A stretch of DNA of 64,000 bases from Erythrophleum ivorense. Its lineage: Eukaryota; Streptophyta; Magnoliopsida; Fabales; Fabaceae. Positions 36,305 to 47,971 of the stretch are shown here, in pieces (position 1 is the stretch's first letter; each line of letters begins with the position of its first letter). The DNA is taken from positions 62,001 to 126,000 of the forward strand of contig JAIUCV010001263.1 in the NCBI GenBank assembly GCA_026724425.1, in the 5' to 3' direction. Below the pieces are notes generated by a model. It was not told where the DNA came from. It searched no databases and worked only from the letters and a program-made list of their open reading frames with translations. The position numbers and the translations under genes were made by a program.

Positions 36305-37024
36305 GGGTTAGTCTGAAAAAAAGTAAAAAAAGAAAATTTTACTTCTTAAAGCGTCCAAACTCATCCTTTCTCCTTTAACCGACCTAAGCTTTGTCTAAGC
36401 ACAGAAAAAAGGCTTGAGAGAGAGAGGGAAACTAGGAGAAACTAAGAGAAAAGGAAGGGAAGCTAAGGAAGAAAGGTAAGAACCTTTAAAGCTCTTCATG
36501 CTTCTTCTTCTTGATTTTATTCTTCTCCTTCTAAGCTTCCTTTCCATAGGTTGTTGAGTAAGAAAGCTCTGTGCTAGCCAAGAATGAGCAAGAAACTCTT
36601 AAAAGAGAGTGTAATAAGTTGAGAAATGCAAAGAAAAGAGAAAAAAAGTTGGTGAAACTCTAGAGAGAGAGAAACCCCTAGTTTCTTATACTTTGTAGGG
36701 TTTGCTCTGAAGAAATCCCTAACTTTGTGAATAATTGTTGATGAGAGAGTAATTTCATATTCTTTGTTGTGTCTAGGCTCAAGAGAAGCAACTCCATCTA
36801 GTTGTAATTGTGAAACCAAGAAGAGAGAAGAGAAATTGAAAGGGAAGGCTTGTATTAGCTGATAAGGTAGCTCTCCACTCTTTCTTGTTGCATTCTTGGA
36901 TGTATATAGTCATTGTATGCTTGTGTAAGTGCTTGTTGTGTGAGACATGCCATATGTTATTGCCTTGATGCATTGGTACCAATATGCTTATGATACAGAT
37001 TGTGAAGATTGCTCGAGTGAGGTA

Positions 37025-37140
37025 GTGTCGAAAGTCCTTTGAGATGAGTGAGGTGGAGCCAAGAGTCCCTAAACCAAGGGTGAGGCCAATCCAAAAGTCT
37101 CAAAACTCGGGTGAGGCTAGACCAAAAGTCCCTAGAGCTT
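37025..37140 (+). repeat. Degenerate minisatellite in LTR copy B
   Basis: About four units carry gtgaggc and ccaaaagtccct variants at roughly 30-38-bp spacing. Confidence 0.7.
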
Positions 37141-38710
37141 ATTCTTGGCATTGATATGATATGCATGGCATGGAAAGCATGTGTTGTGTAATTGTGAATG
37201 GTTGCATGCTTTGACTTGTTTATATGTATTAATTGCTTTCTTGAATGAGTGTATGAGCTATTGAGATTCCCTGAATCTCACCCCTTTCCCTCTCCCATCT
37301 TAACATGTTAGGTGGAGCTCAAGGAGATCAAAGTGCACACCAAGGAGCCTAGTTGAGCATGCTTAGGGAGTTATATAGTTTATTTTGGTTCTTTGATGTA
37401 AAAAGATGTCAAAATGAATATGTATCTATTATTTTTGAGATGTAAATATTTGAGCAAGTGCAAATGTATGTATGAATGATGTATGAATCTTGTATAGAGC
37501 TAAATCAATGAAATTATGAGATTTGGCTCCTTTAAGGCTTATATGCAGTAGTGCATTTTGGCTCGTAGCATAGTGAGTTGGAAATGTATGATGATTTAGA
37601 CCACTTGAAAATTTCATATATACTATGTTTATACTTTAAAACTTACCCAAGAGCTGTTAGAACATGTGGGAGGCCATTTGGACCCACTTTGAACCATTTT
37701 GGGCGTCGAAACCGCCAAATTTATGAGCTCTATCAAGATATGACTAAATGAGCTCTTCTTGATATGAAATTTGGCATGCCTCTAGAGCCTATTAAGAGCT
37801 TCTTGGGAAGATAAAGTGGGTAATATTTGGAGGTCTAGGGAATATTTTCCGAATTGTTGAAGTTGGAGAATTTTTTGGTTTTGGTTATTGTACTGTGCAA
37901 CTAGGTCCGAAAATAAATCTGTGTCGTTCATAGACCAAACGGTGTTTGATTGTCATGAAATTTTATGGGTCTACACTAGATATCCAAAGTGACCTATATT
38001 AACTAGAATCACCTCAATCGGAGGTCTGTAGAGGGAGAATGAACTTTCTGAAGTTCTGTGTCAGTATCAGGGAAGCCATTCGACCTTCGTTACTATTCTA
38101 TCAGTTTTCGAGGTCCAAAGGTTACTGAAATGATCTGAACTTATTTTTCCCCTCTATTTTAATCTGTAGCTTTCCAAATTGGTATAGTTTTCCTAGATTA
38201 GATTTTTGTGGAATTAGTTATGGATTTTCGAAATTTATGATAGCAAGCTGCACTAGTACTAGGGATAGCTGGACCTCTGTCTCTTTTTTGATGTCAAACA
38301 TGGTCCACATATTGAGATTTTGGTTTAGAATATTTTTAGTATAAATTTAACACTTAGAGCTTTCTAGAGAGCTATGGTTTGATTGATTCTCATTTTTCTA
38401 GAATTAGTTATGATTTCCAAAGTTAGAGCCAAAAATATGACTTTTGGGCCCATTTGAGAAATTGCATTTTCTTAGTTTTTGGCTTCATATCCGTGGTTTA
38501 TGAGTTGTTTGATGCTATGTATGAGTTGTATGAATGGATTTTGAGTGGAGTATGTGATTGATAGGTTCACAGGACCCACGGGACAAAATATGAACTTTTA
38601 AACCCCGTTTTATAGCATGAAAATGCCACGGTTTATATTTGTTCTTTGGAAATTATATGGAATCAAACCTAGAGGGAGATTAGTTGAAGTTAAGTCATTA
38701 TGGTGTTACA

Positions 38711-39990
38711 CTGAACTCCTTCAGATACTTCATTACTCCATTTCCAACTAGCTTCTTCTATGAAAATGACATCCCTTGAAATAATTAATTGTCTCGTGTT
38801 AGGGTTGTAGAGACGATAACCCTCGGATTTGTTGCTATAGCCAATGAGGATATGCTTTTCTCCTTTCTCATCTAACTTGTCTTTATTTCCTCTTAGGATG
38901 TGGGCATAGGCAATGCTCCCAAAGACTTTGAAATGATCAACATTTGGCTTTCTTTTGAACCAAACTTCATATGGTGTTCTATTTGGAACTGCTTTTATAG
39001 GAGATCGATCGAGAATATAAATTGTTATGTTAATAGCTTCAGCCCACAAATATTTTGGCATAATTTTTACCTTGGAGCATAGTGCACGCCATCTCAACAA
39101 TTGTTCTATTTTTTCTTTTTGCAATACTATTCTATTAAGGCGTGTGACAAACTTTGAGCCCCTTCTTGATACCGTGCTCTTTGCAAAACTTAATGAATCT
39201 TTGATCAGTAAATTCTTCCCCATAATCAATTCTCAAAATTTTAAAAGAGTGCCCACTTTGTTTTTTAGCAAAGGCTTTAAATTGTGTGAAGTAAAAGAAT
39301 GCATATGATTTCTATTCAGTAAAATAGACCCACATCGTGTGAGTATCAACAAAGAGTAGAAAATATCTTTTTCCACCAGGAGTGGGGTTTCTTAAGGGAC
39401 CCCAAATATCTGCATGCACCAATTCTAGTAGAGCTTTTGCTCTCCAAGATGATTTTAGAAATGGCAGTCTATGCATTTTTTCAAAAATTCATCCTTCACA
39501 GACTTTCTTTTCAAAATGCGCACGAGGTAAGCCAAGCACCATTTCTTTCTTATTTAATAATTTAAGGCTATAAAAATTCAAATGGCCATATCTCAAATGC
39601 CATAATGTGGATTCATCCACATTTTCACATCTCATGACATATTTTTCCTCAAATGGTATCATCAAAGGAAAAATTTTATTTGGGGCCATTTTGATAGTAG
39701 TAAGTTGCCCCTTATGTTTATCAAATACAATACATTTATCATCATCAAAAATCAATTTGTACCCTTTTTGGATCAATTGGCCAACACTCAATAAGTTTTG
39801 TGTAAGACTCAGAGCATAATAAACATTATAAATAAATTTTTGTAGGCCATTTTTTGCTTTGATGGCAATAATACCTTTTCCTTCTACTTCTTTCATTTTT
39901 CCATCTCCAAGTTACTTTCATTTAGTTTGATAAAGCAATTTTTATTACTTGTCATGCGATTTGAACAACCACTATCAAGATACCAAACAT
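38711..39990 (-). pseudogene. copia protease/integrase remnant
   Basis: The minus strand encodes VWYLDSGCSN near 39985, a protease active-site region; a GAG-pre-integrase block LLSVGQLIQKGYKL and LWHLRYGHLNF (39600-39800); then an integrase core beginning ELVHADIWGPLRNPTPGGKRYF near 39400 and reaching KVFGSIAYAHI and LIGYSNKSEGYRLYNP (38800-38930). Stops and at least one frameshift occur between 39000 and 39300, and a stop replaces the second Cys of the integrase zinc-finger CxxC near 39490. The frame continues across both solo LTRs into reverse transcriptase. Confidence 0.83.
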
Positions 39991-40992
39991 CCTTTGATTC
40001 TTGAGAAGCAAATATAGAATAAAATATTTGATCAATAGATTGATCTTTTTTTGTAAAATTTGCTTCTTCTTTCTCCAGATACTAAGAATCTTTTTCAAAA
40101 TAAGTGTGCTTTTTGCAACTCTTGCGTTTATATTGGCAATCTTTTGTATCATGATTATTTTTCTTGCATAGACTGTAATAGAAGCTTGATTTGTCTTTTC
40201 TCCCTTGATTTTTATAATTTTTCCCCCTTCCATGGTAATTAGATGATCCTTTATTTTGAGGATTTTGACTATGGTCATTCTTCTTCTCTCTATCATTTTT
40301 GAAAATATTTTATTTTTGACTAAAAGGTTTACTCTAATGGTGGCTCAAATCTTTGCATTCTCTCCTTAGGGGCTTGGAGAGATCCCATTAGCTCCACTAG
40401 AGTAAGCTTTGATAAATCCTTGGCTTCTTCAAATGCAGCCACCACATGATTGAATTTTGTTCGAAGGCTTTTCAATAATTTTTGAATAATTTTCTTATCA
40501 TTTTATCGTGTCTCCATAACTTCTAATTTGATTAGTAATATTAGAGACACGAGAGAAGAAAATTTGTATTGATTCACCTTCCTTCATCATTAAAGTATCA
40601 AAATCTCTCCATAAAAATTGAAATTTGATAGTGATTACTTTGTCAAAGCCTTTGTACTGACTCTTTAAAATTTTTCATGCCTCCTTTACAGTTTTGGCAT
40701 TTATGATCCTTGGAAAGATTGCATTGCTTACGCCTTATTGAATGAAGAGTAATGCTTTTGCATCTTTTTGCATATTTTGCTTGTATTCCTTTTGCTTCGT
40801 AGCTGTCCATGGTACCTACTCTTTTGGGGTTAGTTCTTGAAATTCTTGCACTACCATTTCCCACAAATCTTGTGAGATGAATAATGTCTTCATTTTTATA
40901 CTCCAAAAGTCATAAGCTTCACCCTCAAATATGGGGATTGAAGCTTGAGTATAATTGAATGTGGTTAAATTTGAGGTAGATGTGGAGGCCAT
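39991..40992 (-). pseudogene. copia gag remnant
   Basis: The ATG at 40992-40990 opens MASTSTSNLTTFNYTQASIP, followed by FEGEAYDFWSIKMKTLF and QDLWEMVV, typical of the copia gag N-terminus. The zinc knuckle near 40140 reads YSLCKKNNHDTKDC: the CX4HX4C part is intact, but the first Cys of CX2C is Tyr. Stops lie near 40830, 40740, 40505 and 40435, and the frame shifts between 40300 and 40500. Confidence 0.78.
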
Positions 40993-41061
40993 AGGGACAA
41001 ATAGAAGAGGTGTAAAAATATAATATCAAGATGGCTAGATATAGGTGTTTTTAGAACCAGG

Positions 41062-41073
41062 GCTCTGACACCA
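41062..41073 (-). other. Primer-binding site of the copia element
   Basis: Read on the minus strand this is TGGTGTCAGAGC, one change from the initiator tRNA-Met complement TGGTATCAGAGC, one base downstream of the 5' LTR. Confidence 0.75.
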
Positions 41074-41074
41074 C

Positions 41075-41541
41075 TGATAGATTTCAATGAAATTAAAATA
41101 TATAAAACCAAGGTTTGAACTACAAGAAGATATGCCAGGACTTGTAATGAAGGAAAGGAGATATAACACAATGGATGAAACTTGGAATATTGAAATATTT
41201 GGAATTACATCTGATGCTTCGAATTGGCTACATATATATAGGTGAAATAGTCTGTCTATGTTAATTTTAAATCATTATAATATTACAACCCACTTGTACT
41301 GCTATAGCTCCATTTATTTTTGTGTGCCACCACTTTGTAGTCTTCATATTACAGCCCACTTGTACTGGTATTATATAGCTTGCATTACTTTGTGTGTGCT
41401 GCCCACTTTGTAGTCTTCATTTTTAGCTTGATAATTTCACTGCAACTTGTCTTCCACTGCTTCAAGCCACCGCCCTTACTGAGCAATTCACATGGCCTCA
41501 TTAATTCATGATTCTTCTGGATTATTCTAATATATTCAACA
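41075..41541 (-). repeat. 5' LTR of the copia element
   Basis: Read on the minus strand the LTR starts TGTTGAATATATTAG at 41541 and ends CTATCA at 41075, next to the primer site. The right boundary is chosen from the TG...CA rule and resemblance to other copia LTR starts. With no 3' LTR in the window it cannot be verified by comparison. Confidence 0.65.
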
Positions 41542-42334
41542 GCAGTGAATTCATCATCAGTGTCACTGTGTCAGTTGTGTTTATGTCAACAATCTGGTCC
41601 TGTACTTGGTTGCAAAGTTCTTACCTCCATCACAAATTTTCTCTCCCGAAAATTAAACTTGAGTAGCTTTATAAAAATAAAAAAAATCACTAACGCTACT
41701 TCATCTGATTGCGTAGGCTCGCAATAGAGCTTTTCATCAATTTCATCTGCTTTCTCAAGCAACTCATCTACACAGAAAAGGCTGAAATAGAAACATCCTT
41801 ATATGGCGCTGGATTACTAAAGTAGTTCTCATTAAATTCACTTGTTCTATTCTGAGACTTCTTGTTACTTGGGTATGAGCATTCAAGATTATTCTTGGCA
41901 TTATGTGACTTTGTTTTATTAGCATCATGAGCAACTTCTCCCATGCCAAAACCCCCCTTAACAATTTTCTAACCTTACTCCACCCTAGTACATATCACCA
42001 TTACAAAAACTCTCTTGATTTATAGATTTCAAGAACTCTCTTGATTGTGTCATTGGTTTCCACTACCTCTCTGGAAAAATGGTACTGTGAGCTACAGAAC
42101 CACCATACTGCTTGGCAAGATAACCATATGTACTTTGGGATATGTCCATTAAAGCTATAGCAATACTACTATCAAGATCCCCATTTGAAACATCAATTAA
42201 ACCCATTACATGAAGCTGGTGTCCTAAAGCTTGCAGACTATAAGCACATTGTGCTTTATTAGTACAGTCCGAGCAATTAATTCAATTAGTATGCAGAACT
42301 ACTCCACTCTGAAAACATGATGCATCACCACTAC
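41542..42334 (-). pseudogene. Unrecognised degraded coding remnants
   Basis: Minus-strand frames with coding-like composition persist here but carry stops. One reads INCSDCTNKAQCAYSLQALG then MGLIDVSNGDLDSSIAIALM and STYGYLAKQYGG (about 42080-42290). Another reads ECSYPSNKKSQNRTSEFNEN then YKDVSISAF (about 41790-41900), and a third DELLEKADEIDEKLY near 41745. I do not recognise the family. Position next to the kinase fragment could mean a fused pseudogene, but this is only a guess. Confidence 0.35.
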
Positions 42335-44175
42335 AATTATCTTTGTTGTTTTGTTGGCTATTGTTAGTATACAACAAACCAAGACGAAGAACCATCCCAA
42401 CTTCATTGGTGTTGCAATTGTTGGGTTTCGAGGACCAAGCATAACAAAAAAATTTTAAAATTTCTTAAAACCCATAGAGGATCCTTACAGAAAGAGTATA
42501 AATTGTTGATAAGATCCTTACCTTTAATCATGGAGAACATTGTTGCAAATGACTTAGAATCAATTTAATCTGTGAATACTTAATTTTATTAATGTTTCAT
42601 CTTTAATCGAATGCTCCCCGTAAGCGATTATCCTTTAATATGTAGTTTGAAGTGCGAATGTATGCAGGAATTGCTAACCAAAACTTTGATTTCTAAAGGA
42701 ACCAAATGGAGCATTCTTCTTTCAATCTCTACTAGGAAATTCTCTCTATATTGATAGTGGCTTTTTATTTTTCAATGATACATGACCCTAGATGTTATAT
42801 ATAAAATGACACTAGGGTTTAGTAATGTCTATCCAATGGGCCTCAACCAAACAAACAATGAATGAAGAGACTATTGAGTTTAAGTTATTAATCTAGTCTA
42901 ATAACAATTTTGATCAATAATTTGTTTAAAAAGAATGTAATATCACTTTAATTAAGCCCAAAAGGAATATAATATCACTTTAATATTATAATATAATTAT
43001 AGCATTATATTACATTATATATATTGGCTACATTCTTGGGATCTCTAATCTAATTAAAAATCTTAATTATATTATATTAACTCTAATTTTGACTTACTCT
43101 TTGTATGTGACCCTGTACATTTCATTATGTTAGTAGTAATCCTCAAAAGGAATCTTACTTTTAGTATTATAGATAATAAGTGATATTTAATAATATATCA
43201 CTAATACTCAAGTAATAAGAATAACTATGATTCAACTGTTTAATATATGACTAATATTTCATATAGTTTAGTCTTCTATGTTCGGATATCTAGATTGAAT
43301 TCAAGGTATAAAATGTGTTATCTTTTTTATAATTCAATTTATGTGTTTCTTAATTCTTATGTAGACTAAGTTAAAATAAATGAATTAATATCAGATATTG
43401 ATCAATGTGAATACAAGTATGCATTTCTGACTTCCACTTAATTAAGAGACCTATAGATGTTACTCTTCGTCTATAGGAGACACAAAATCCTATCTAAACC
43501 ACTAATATTCCTTTATATGATTTGTAATATACCTAATCACTGCACTTTAAACCATTTCTATTAAATGTGATATTAGATAACATTAAAGTATATAACTCCT
43601 TATACAAAGAAGTATAGTGATTTCATGTCAAAGAATTACGTATATTATAGCCACTATGATGATTGCTTATGATACTCTCTTCATGTAACATTTTCATAGC
43701 AAATCCATCCAGTACATTTGCTCATTAACATGTATCAATGTAATGACTTGATATTACATATCTATACTCATACATGATTGCTAGCCAACATAGATACTAA
43801 TCTCATTGTATTAGTACTATTCCAATCTACAATAATACTCGACTAAAGACATCTTAATAATAAATTATTTTAAGGATAATTAATATATTTATTTATATTA
43901 TATAAATATAATATTAAATACAATAACTGAAATTGCCTTTGTAGACAAAAAGTGATACAATATAAGTAAATACTATCATCTCATGGTTCACTTCTAAGGC
44001 ATAAACCAACAGTAATCACTCCTCCACTTTAAGTGTTCAGCAAGAAGAGAACCGGATCGTCCTCTCTCCATTAGTCTCCATGCCCAATCGAACAAACCTG
44101 GCTTATTTTGTTCAGTTGGTCTTCTTCCGCACATCGCCTCTAAAATTAACACCCCTGAACTGAAGATATCAGTCT
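42335..44175 (-). pseudogene. Receptor-like kinase fragment (L-type lectin RLK-like), split by a solo LTR
   Basis: On the minus strand, 44016-44175 encodes TDIFSSGVLILEAMCGRRPT, then LFDWAWRLMERG. This matches kinase subdomains IX-X of plant receptor-like kinases, where TDVFAFG.LLLEV.CGRRP is typical of L-type lectin receptor kinases. On the far side of the solo LTR (42419-44011), 42335-42418 encodes NEVGMVLRLGLLYTN, resembling the following kinase C-lobe helix. Only the C-terminal kinase part is present, with no ATP-binding or catalytic loop, so it cannot be active. It abuts the MFP2 pseudogene at about 44180. Confidence 0.6.
42419..44011 (-). mobile_element. Solo LTR (about 1.6 kb, copia-like), inserted in the kinase fragment
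   Basis: The unit runs TGTTGGGTTTCG to ACCAACA on the plus strand; read on the minus strand it starts TGTTGGTTTATGCC. Flanking pentamers are GCAAT (42414-42418) and GTAAT (44012-44016), a target-site duplication with one transition. Text such as tagtcgagtattattgtag on the minus strand resembles long copia LTRs. There is no internal region. Kinase-like sequence continues on both sides. Confidence 0.75.
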
Positions 44176-44179
44176 GAAT

Positions 44180-46640
44180 TCAAATTCCTTCTGATAAAAA
44201 ATTTGCTGGTTTGAAAAAGCCACCATACTACTTTTCGCACTTGGTGAGACTTGTATGAATGTACTTAGGTCCTACCATGTCACCCCAAAATATGATTCCA
44301 CCCAGCTGAGATGGGAATTTCATTCCTAGAACAGAAGCAACGTCGAAGTCTGGAGCGTTAGCAACAACCCCCTCGTCTATGACACGGCATGCCTCATTCA
44401 CCACGAGAAAGAACACTATTTCCACTATTTCTTGGTCACTCAGCGTCACAACCTTTCCCTAGATGATGTTCATCTCTCTCTTCAACAATTGACAGCACCG
44501 ATAGGATTGGAGTTGTCTTTCTTCTTGTATATGGAAAATACTTTTCCATTGCTTTTGCCTTCTCCATTGATTTCTATGAGTTGAACATTAATGTTGGCCA
44601 AGATCAGAGCAATGGTAATACCAGAACTCATCAATCCACCACCAACCACCCCAGCCTTCTTTATTTTGCGTGGCTTAAGTCCCGCGTCAATACGGCTAGC
44701 TACCTTAGAGGTTGCTCGTTGTGCAAAACAAAAGTGAACAGATGATTTTGCAGGCCTTGAGAGCACCAATTCTTGGAATAGCTTTTCCTTTTTTAAGAAA
44801 GCATGGTAACCTCCAGAAACAATACCATCTCCCCGGTGAAGGGGCTTTTGTTGTTGTGGAGTAATTTTAGTGTTGAGAAGGTCATATGGTTCACACAGTG
44901 AACCAAGTATATCACGTTTGGAGAGTGAGTTCGTGCAGGATTTGCGTTCCCGCGGTATGTCCAGAGCCCAGACACGTGAAACTTCTGACAACTCTTGCAA
45001 CAATACAACTGCATCAATCAACCCTATTTCCTTCCCCTCTTTCGACATTACGCGCCCCAATGACAGCTAAAAGTTGACAACTTTTGAAACTCCAACAAGC
45101 CTTGTAAGATGTTGTGTGCCTCCAAGTCCAGGAATGACTCCAAGAGTCAGCTCAGGTAAACCAGTTTGTGCTTCTGGAGTAGCAATACGTGCACGGCATG
45201 CCATTGCGAACGCAAGAGTCAAGACCATCTCTAAGAGCATATCCTTGTATAGCAGCAACAGAAAGCTTTTTGACATCTTCGATAATGTTGACAATGGAGA
45301 GGTCACCACTTGTCTGCATAGTCTGTAGCACATCTATGTCCAAACCACCAATGAATTTTCCACCATCGATCACCCATCCTGTCAGGCGGAGCCAAGACCC
45401 CAAGAGGCAAAGTTGATATGGACCTTTTGTTAATATATTTTTCTCTTCTGTCATTAAAATGTAAAAAAATAAAATTATAAAGTCTAGATCAAAATTATTA
45501 CTTTGATGTCAATTTTTTTATAAAAATTCTATATTCTATTAACAAAAATTATACTTTTATACTATATATATTGATTAAAGAAAATGTTAGAAATTGAAAT
45601 TACAAATTTATTTCTTTGCTTCCATATTAGTAATAGATAATAAAATTGTGATATAATTAATAGTTTGATGAACTAGCGATTTAACATTCAAGATTAAAGG
45701 GACCTATTTGAACTTTCAAATCTCAAATTAAAATTGAAGGTTGCTTCAAAATATAAAAAATTGAAAATTGGTCACATCCCAAAAAAAAAGAAAAGAAGAC
45801 AAAGAGAAAATAAAAGAAAAAAAAAAGATAAGAGAAGAGAAAGAGAAAATAACAATAACAATAATAAATATTTTTTTTGGGTAATAGTTATACACAGAAT
45901 GCATATATAGGTTTAGTGGGTTCAAATTAAAATGATAAATAATAAAAAATTACATAATACATGTGTGGGAAGTTCCAATTTTTAAAAAACATGAGAGTAT
46001 AATATTAAAACTTAATACTATATATATATAAATTTTAAAAAAATTGAACTAAATGTGGATCCACTGCAGTGCATCTTCATTTAAATTTAAAATAATTTAT
46101 TTGATTTTTAAATTTTTGTTACCTAAAAAATGTAAATTTGAAGGCCAATGTAAAATATAGGCTACATAAACAAAGTTATAGTATTCAATAGACTAAACAT
46201 TATAATATTTTTTTTATTTGGTATCTTCTTATTTTTCTTTCTAATTATGTGGATGATTGTGTCAGTTTTTTAAAGAAAGTAAAAAATAGAGATAGGACAA
46301 GAGAGAAACAATTACTTATTTATGTAAGGATATTTTGGAAAAATATTCATAATAAAGGTTCTTTATAAAAATTATATACATAATATATATATATATATAT
46401 ATGTATTTGTGTGTGAGAGAGAGAGTTTATTGGATTAAATGTCAAATAATTTTAAAAAAATTATACAATCTAATCATGTTTGTATTTGATTTTTTTAAAT
46501 TTCAAAAAATGAGAATATAGTATTAAAACTTAATATTATATATATATATATATTCCCGTAGCTCCCGCGGTGGATCCGGATAATGGCCTTCACGTCATCT
46601 CTTTCCATTGCTTCAATGTATTTGTCTTTTAGTTCCGCAA
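44180..46640 (-). pseudogene. Peroxisomal multifunctional protein (MFP2/AIM1-like) pseudogene
   Basis: MFP2/AIM1 carries enoyl-CoA hydratase and 3-hydroxyacyl-CoA dehydrogenase activities of peroxisomal beta-oxidation. An N-terminal exon near 46545-46640 encodes LKDKYIEAMERDDVKAII. After an AT-rich intron (about 45455-46540), 44482-45450 encodes the hydratase domain (GGKFIGGLDIDV, PELTLGVIPGLGGTQHLTRL) and the start of the NAD-binding domain (KPRKIKKAGVVGGGLMSSGI). The sequence then jumps to the dehydrogenase C-terminal domain (VVNEACRVIDEGVV, VASVLGMKFPSQLGGIIFW, FFKPANFL), ending near 44180. Breaks include a frameshift near 45210, a stop after TKCEK at 44228, and a deletion of several hundred residues at about 44450-44520. 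The retained intron argues against a processed copy. Confidence 0.8.
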
Positions 46641-46914
46641 GACCGTCATTAGTAAAATTGAAGAGACCCAGATGTTGAGCAGAGCTTACTCCAGTGTGGC
46701 ATTTCATCAAACATGGAGAAGGCATGTCATCAAGCTTCTGTGCTCGGACGACAGTTCTTAAGAAAGCAACATTTGTGAGATTTATCGAAGAGATAGAGCT
46801 GGAAAGGTTCAAAACATTGCCGTTGTCAGCAGCTTTGAAGAGGTCTCTTTCTGTGACGTCTCGTTGTTCTAGGTTCGGAGGATCTACTTCCCTGATTTCC
46901 GTTGCTGTGACCAT
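46641..46914 (-). other. Open frame upstream of the MFP2-like exon, not recognised
   Basis: The minus-strand frame that ends in the MFP2-like exon stays open upstream to 46914 (MVTATEIREVDPPNLEQRD, KLDDMPSPCLMKCHTG). The normal MFP2 N-terminus is shorter and different, so this part is either replaced DNA or degraded sequence. No family was recognised. Confidence 0.3.
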
Positions 46915-47971
46915 CGATAAAATTTGAAGATCTGTGGCTTCGGTTTTGTTATCTCCTCCATAACCAATGGCAAATGTGTGCTATGCTTCCTTAATGGGCC
47001 TGGGAACAATCCTAGTGAGAGTTCTGATTTTTTTTTTAATATGGACCAAAAGAATAAAACACTTGACACGAGTGTTATCTAAATAAAGCACATTCTACTT
47101 AAACATTTTTTTAAAGTGAGACTTGAAACCCAGTTTTCGGAGATTAAGGCTTCTAGTCAAGCAAGAAACTACCAAATATTGAATTTACACACGTATCTAT
47201 ACTTTCGTTTTTTGGACTGAACATCAAAAGGATAAAACACTTAACGTGAAATATAGATTGTCTGAAATTGCATCTCCTTTTTTTAACGTCATTTTTTTTT
47301 CTTAAAGGGAGAAAAATCTTACTTTTGAAAGACTTCAACAACTTCAAAAAAAATACAACTTCAGAGGATCTTGTTCCCTTAACATGAATATTATCTAAAT
47401 AGCACATACTCTAATTGAATACCCACACACATTTCTCCATTATGTAACTTGAAGCCCCACCCCTGGAGGACACTAGCGTGAGTTTTGAATAGCTTCTCAA
47501 ATTTTGATAAAAAAGGATAGCTTCTCAAATGTCCAATTTCAAACATGTAAAGAAGGAAAAAATAGTACAAATGACATGTTCGCAAGTTCTTGGATAAAAA
47601 GTTTTACTTAAATTTTAACCCCATATATATATATATATATATGTATACACCTCTTGTATATCCATGAATAAATCTTGAAGTAATCTGCTACCATTACATC
47701 TTATATATTAGGGACTTCCTCTTCAATGAGGTGATCTTTGTAATCATCTTCAAAACAAAACTCACCTTCGTTATATATTTTAACCAAGTCAACAAAGTCA
47801 TGAGATGATGATAGTATCATTAAATAACTGCAATTGTAAGTTTAGTAACAGAAACAAAACTGCAGCAAGGCAAAATCGACCTGTTTGAAACAAAAACCAA
47901 ATGGTAAGAAACGGAACATCCTAAACAGAAGCCTATTAATAACAACAATATCAATTTGGGCAAGTACTGCA
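46915..47971. other. Intergenic region between MFP2 pseudogene and eEF1B gamma
   Basis: No supportable gene is seen. It contains an (AT)n run near 47622-47642. The 3' UTR and polyadenylation region of the eEF1B gamma gene should lie just left of 47972. Confidence 0.5.

Larger units (their letters stand above)
35997..38710 (+). mobile_element. Solo LTR (family 1), copy B, inserted in the copia element
   Basis: This 2714-bp unit runs from TGTAACAATTG to TATGGTGTTACA and is flanked by a perfect target-site duplication CTGAA (35992-35996 and 38711-38715). It aligns in reverse complement with copy A (11179-14042). It holds the TCGCTATAGCGA cluster (36070-36304), the LTR minisatellite (37025-37140) and the conserved AT-rich 3' half (aatatttggaggtctaggga near 37815). 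Its end, GGTGTTACA, equals the LTR end of the gypsy element at 53797, which identifies the strand. No internal coding region remains. Confidence 0.9.
31719..41541 (-). mobile_element. Ty1/copia retrotransposon, minus strand, split by two solo LTRs and truncated by a CACTA element
   Basis: A 5' LTR (41075-41541), primer site (41062-41073), gag (from 40992), integrase and reverse transcriptase/RNase H follow in order on the minus strand. Gag-Pol order with integrase before reverse transcriptase defines Ty1/copia. Two solo LTRs (33048-35953 and 35997-38710) interrupt the polyprotein, with only 43 bp of copia between them (35954-35996). Skipping both insertions leaves the copia reading frame in register. 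The 3' end is lost where the CACTA terminus meets the RNase H coding region at 31718/31719, and no 3' LTR was found. Multiple in-frame stops show that it is dead. Confidence 0.87.

Noticed and set aside
11179..38710. Copies A and B as terminal inverted repeats of one giant 27-kb DNA transposon
   Set aside because: Each copy has its own perfect and different 5-bp duplication (TAACT and CTGAA), so they are independent solo LTR insertions.
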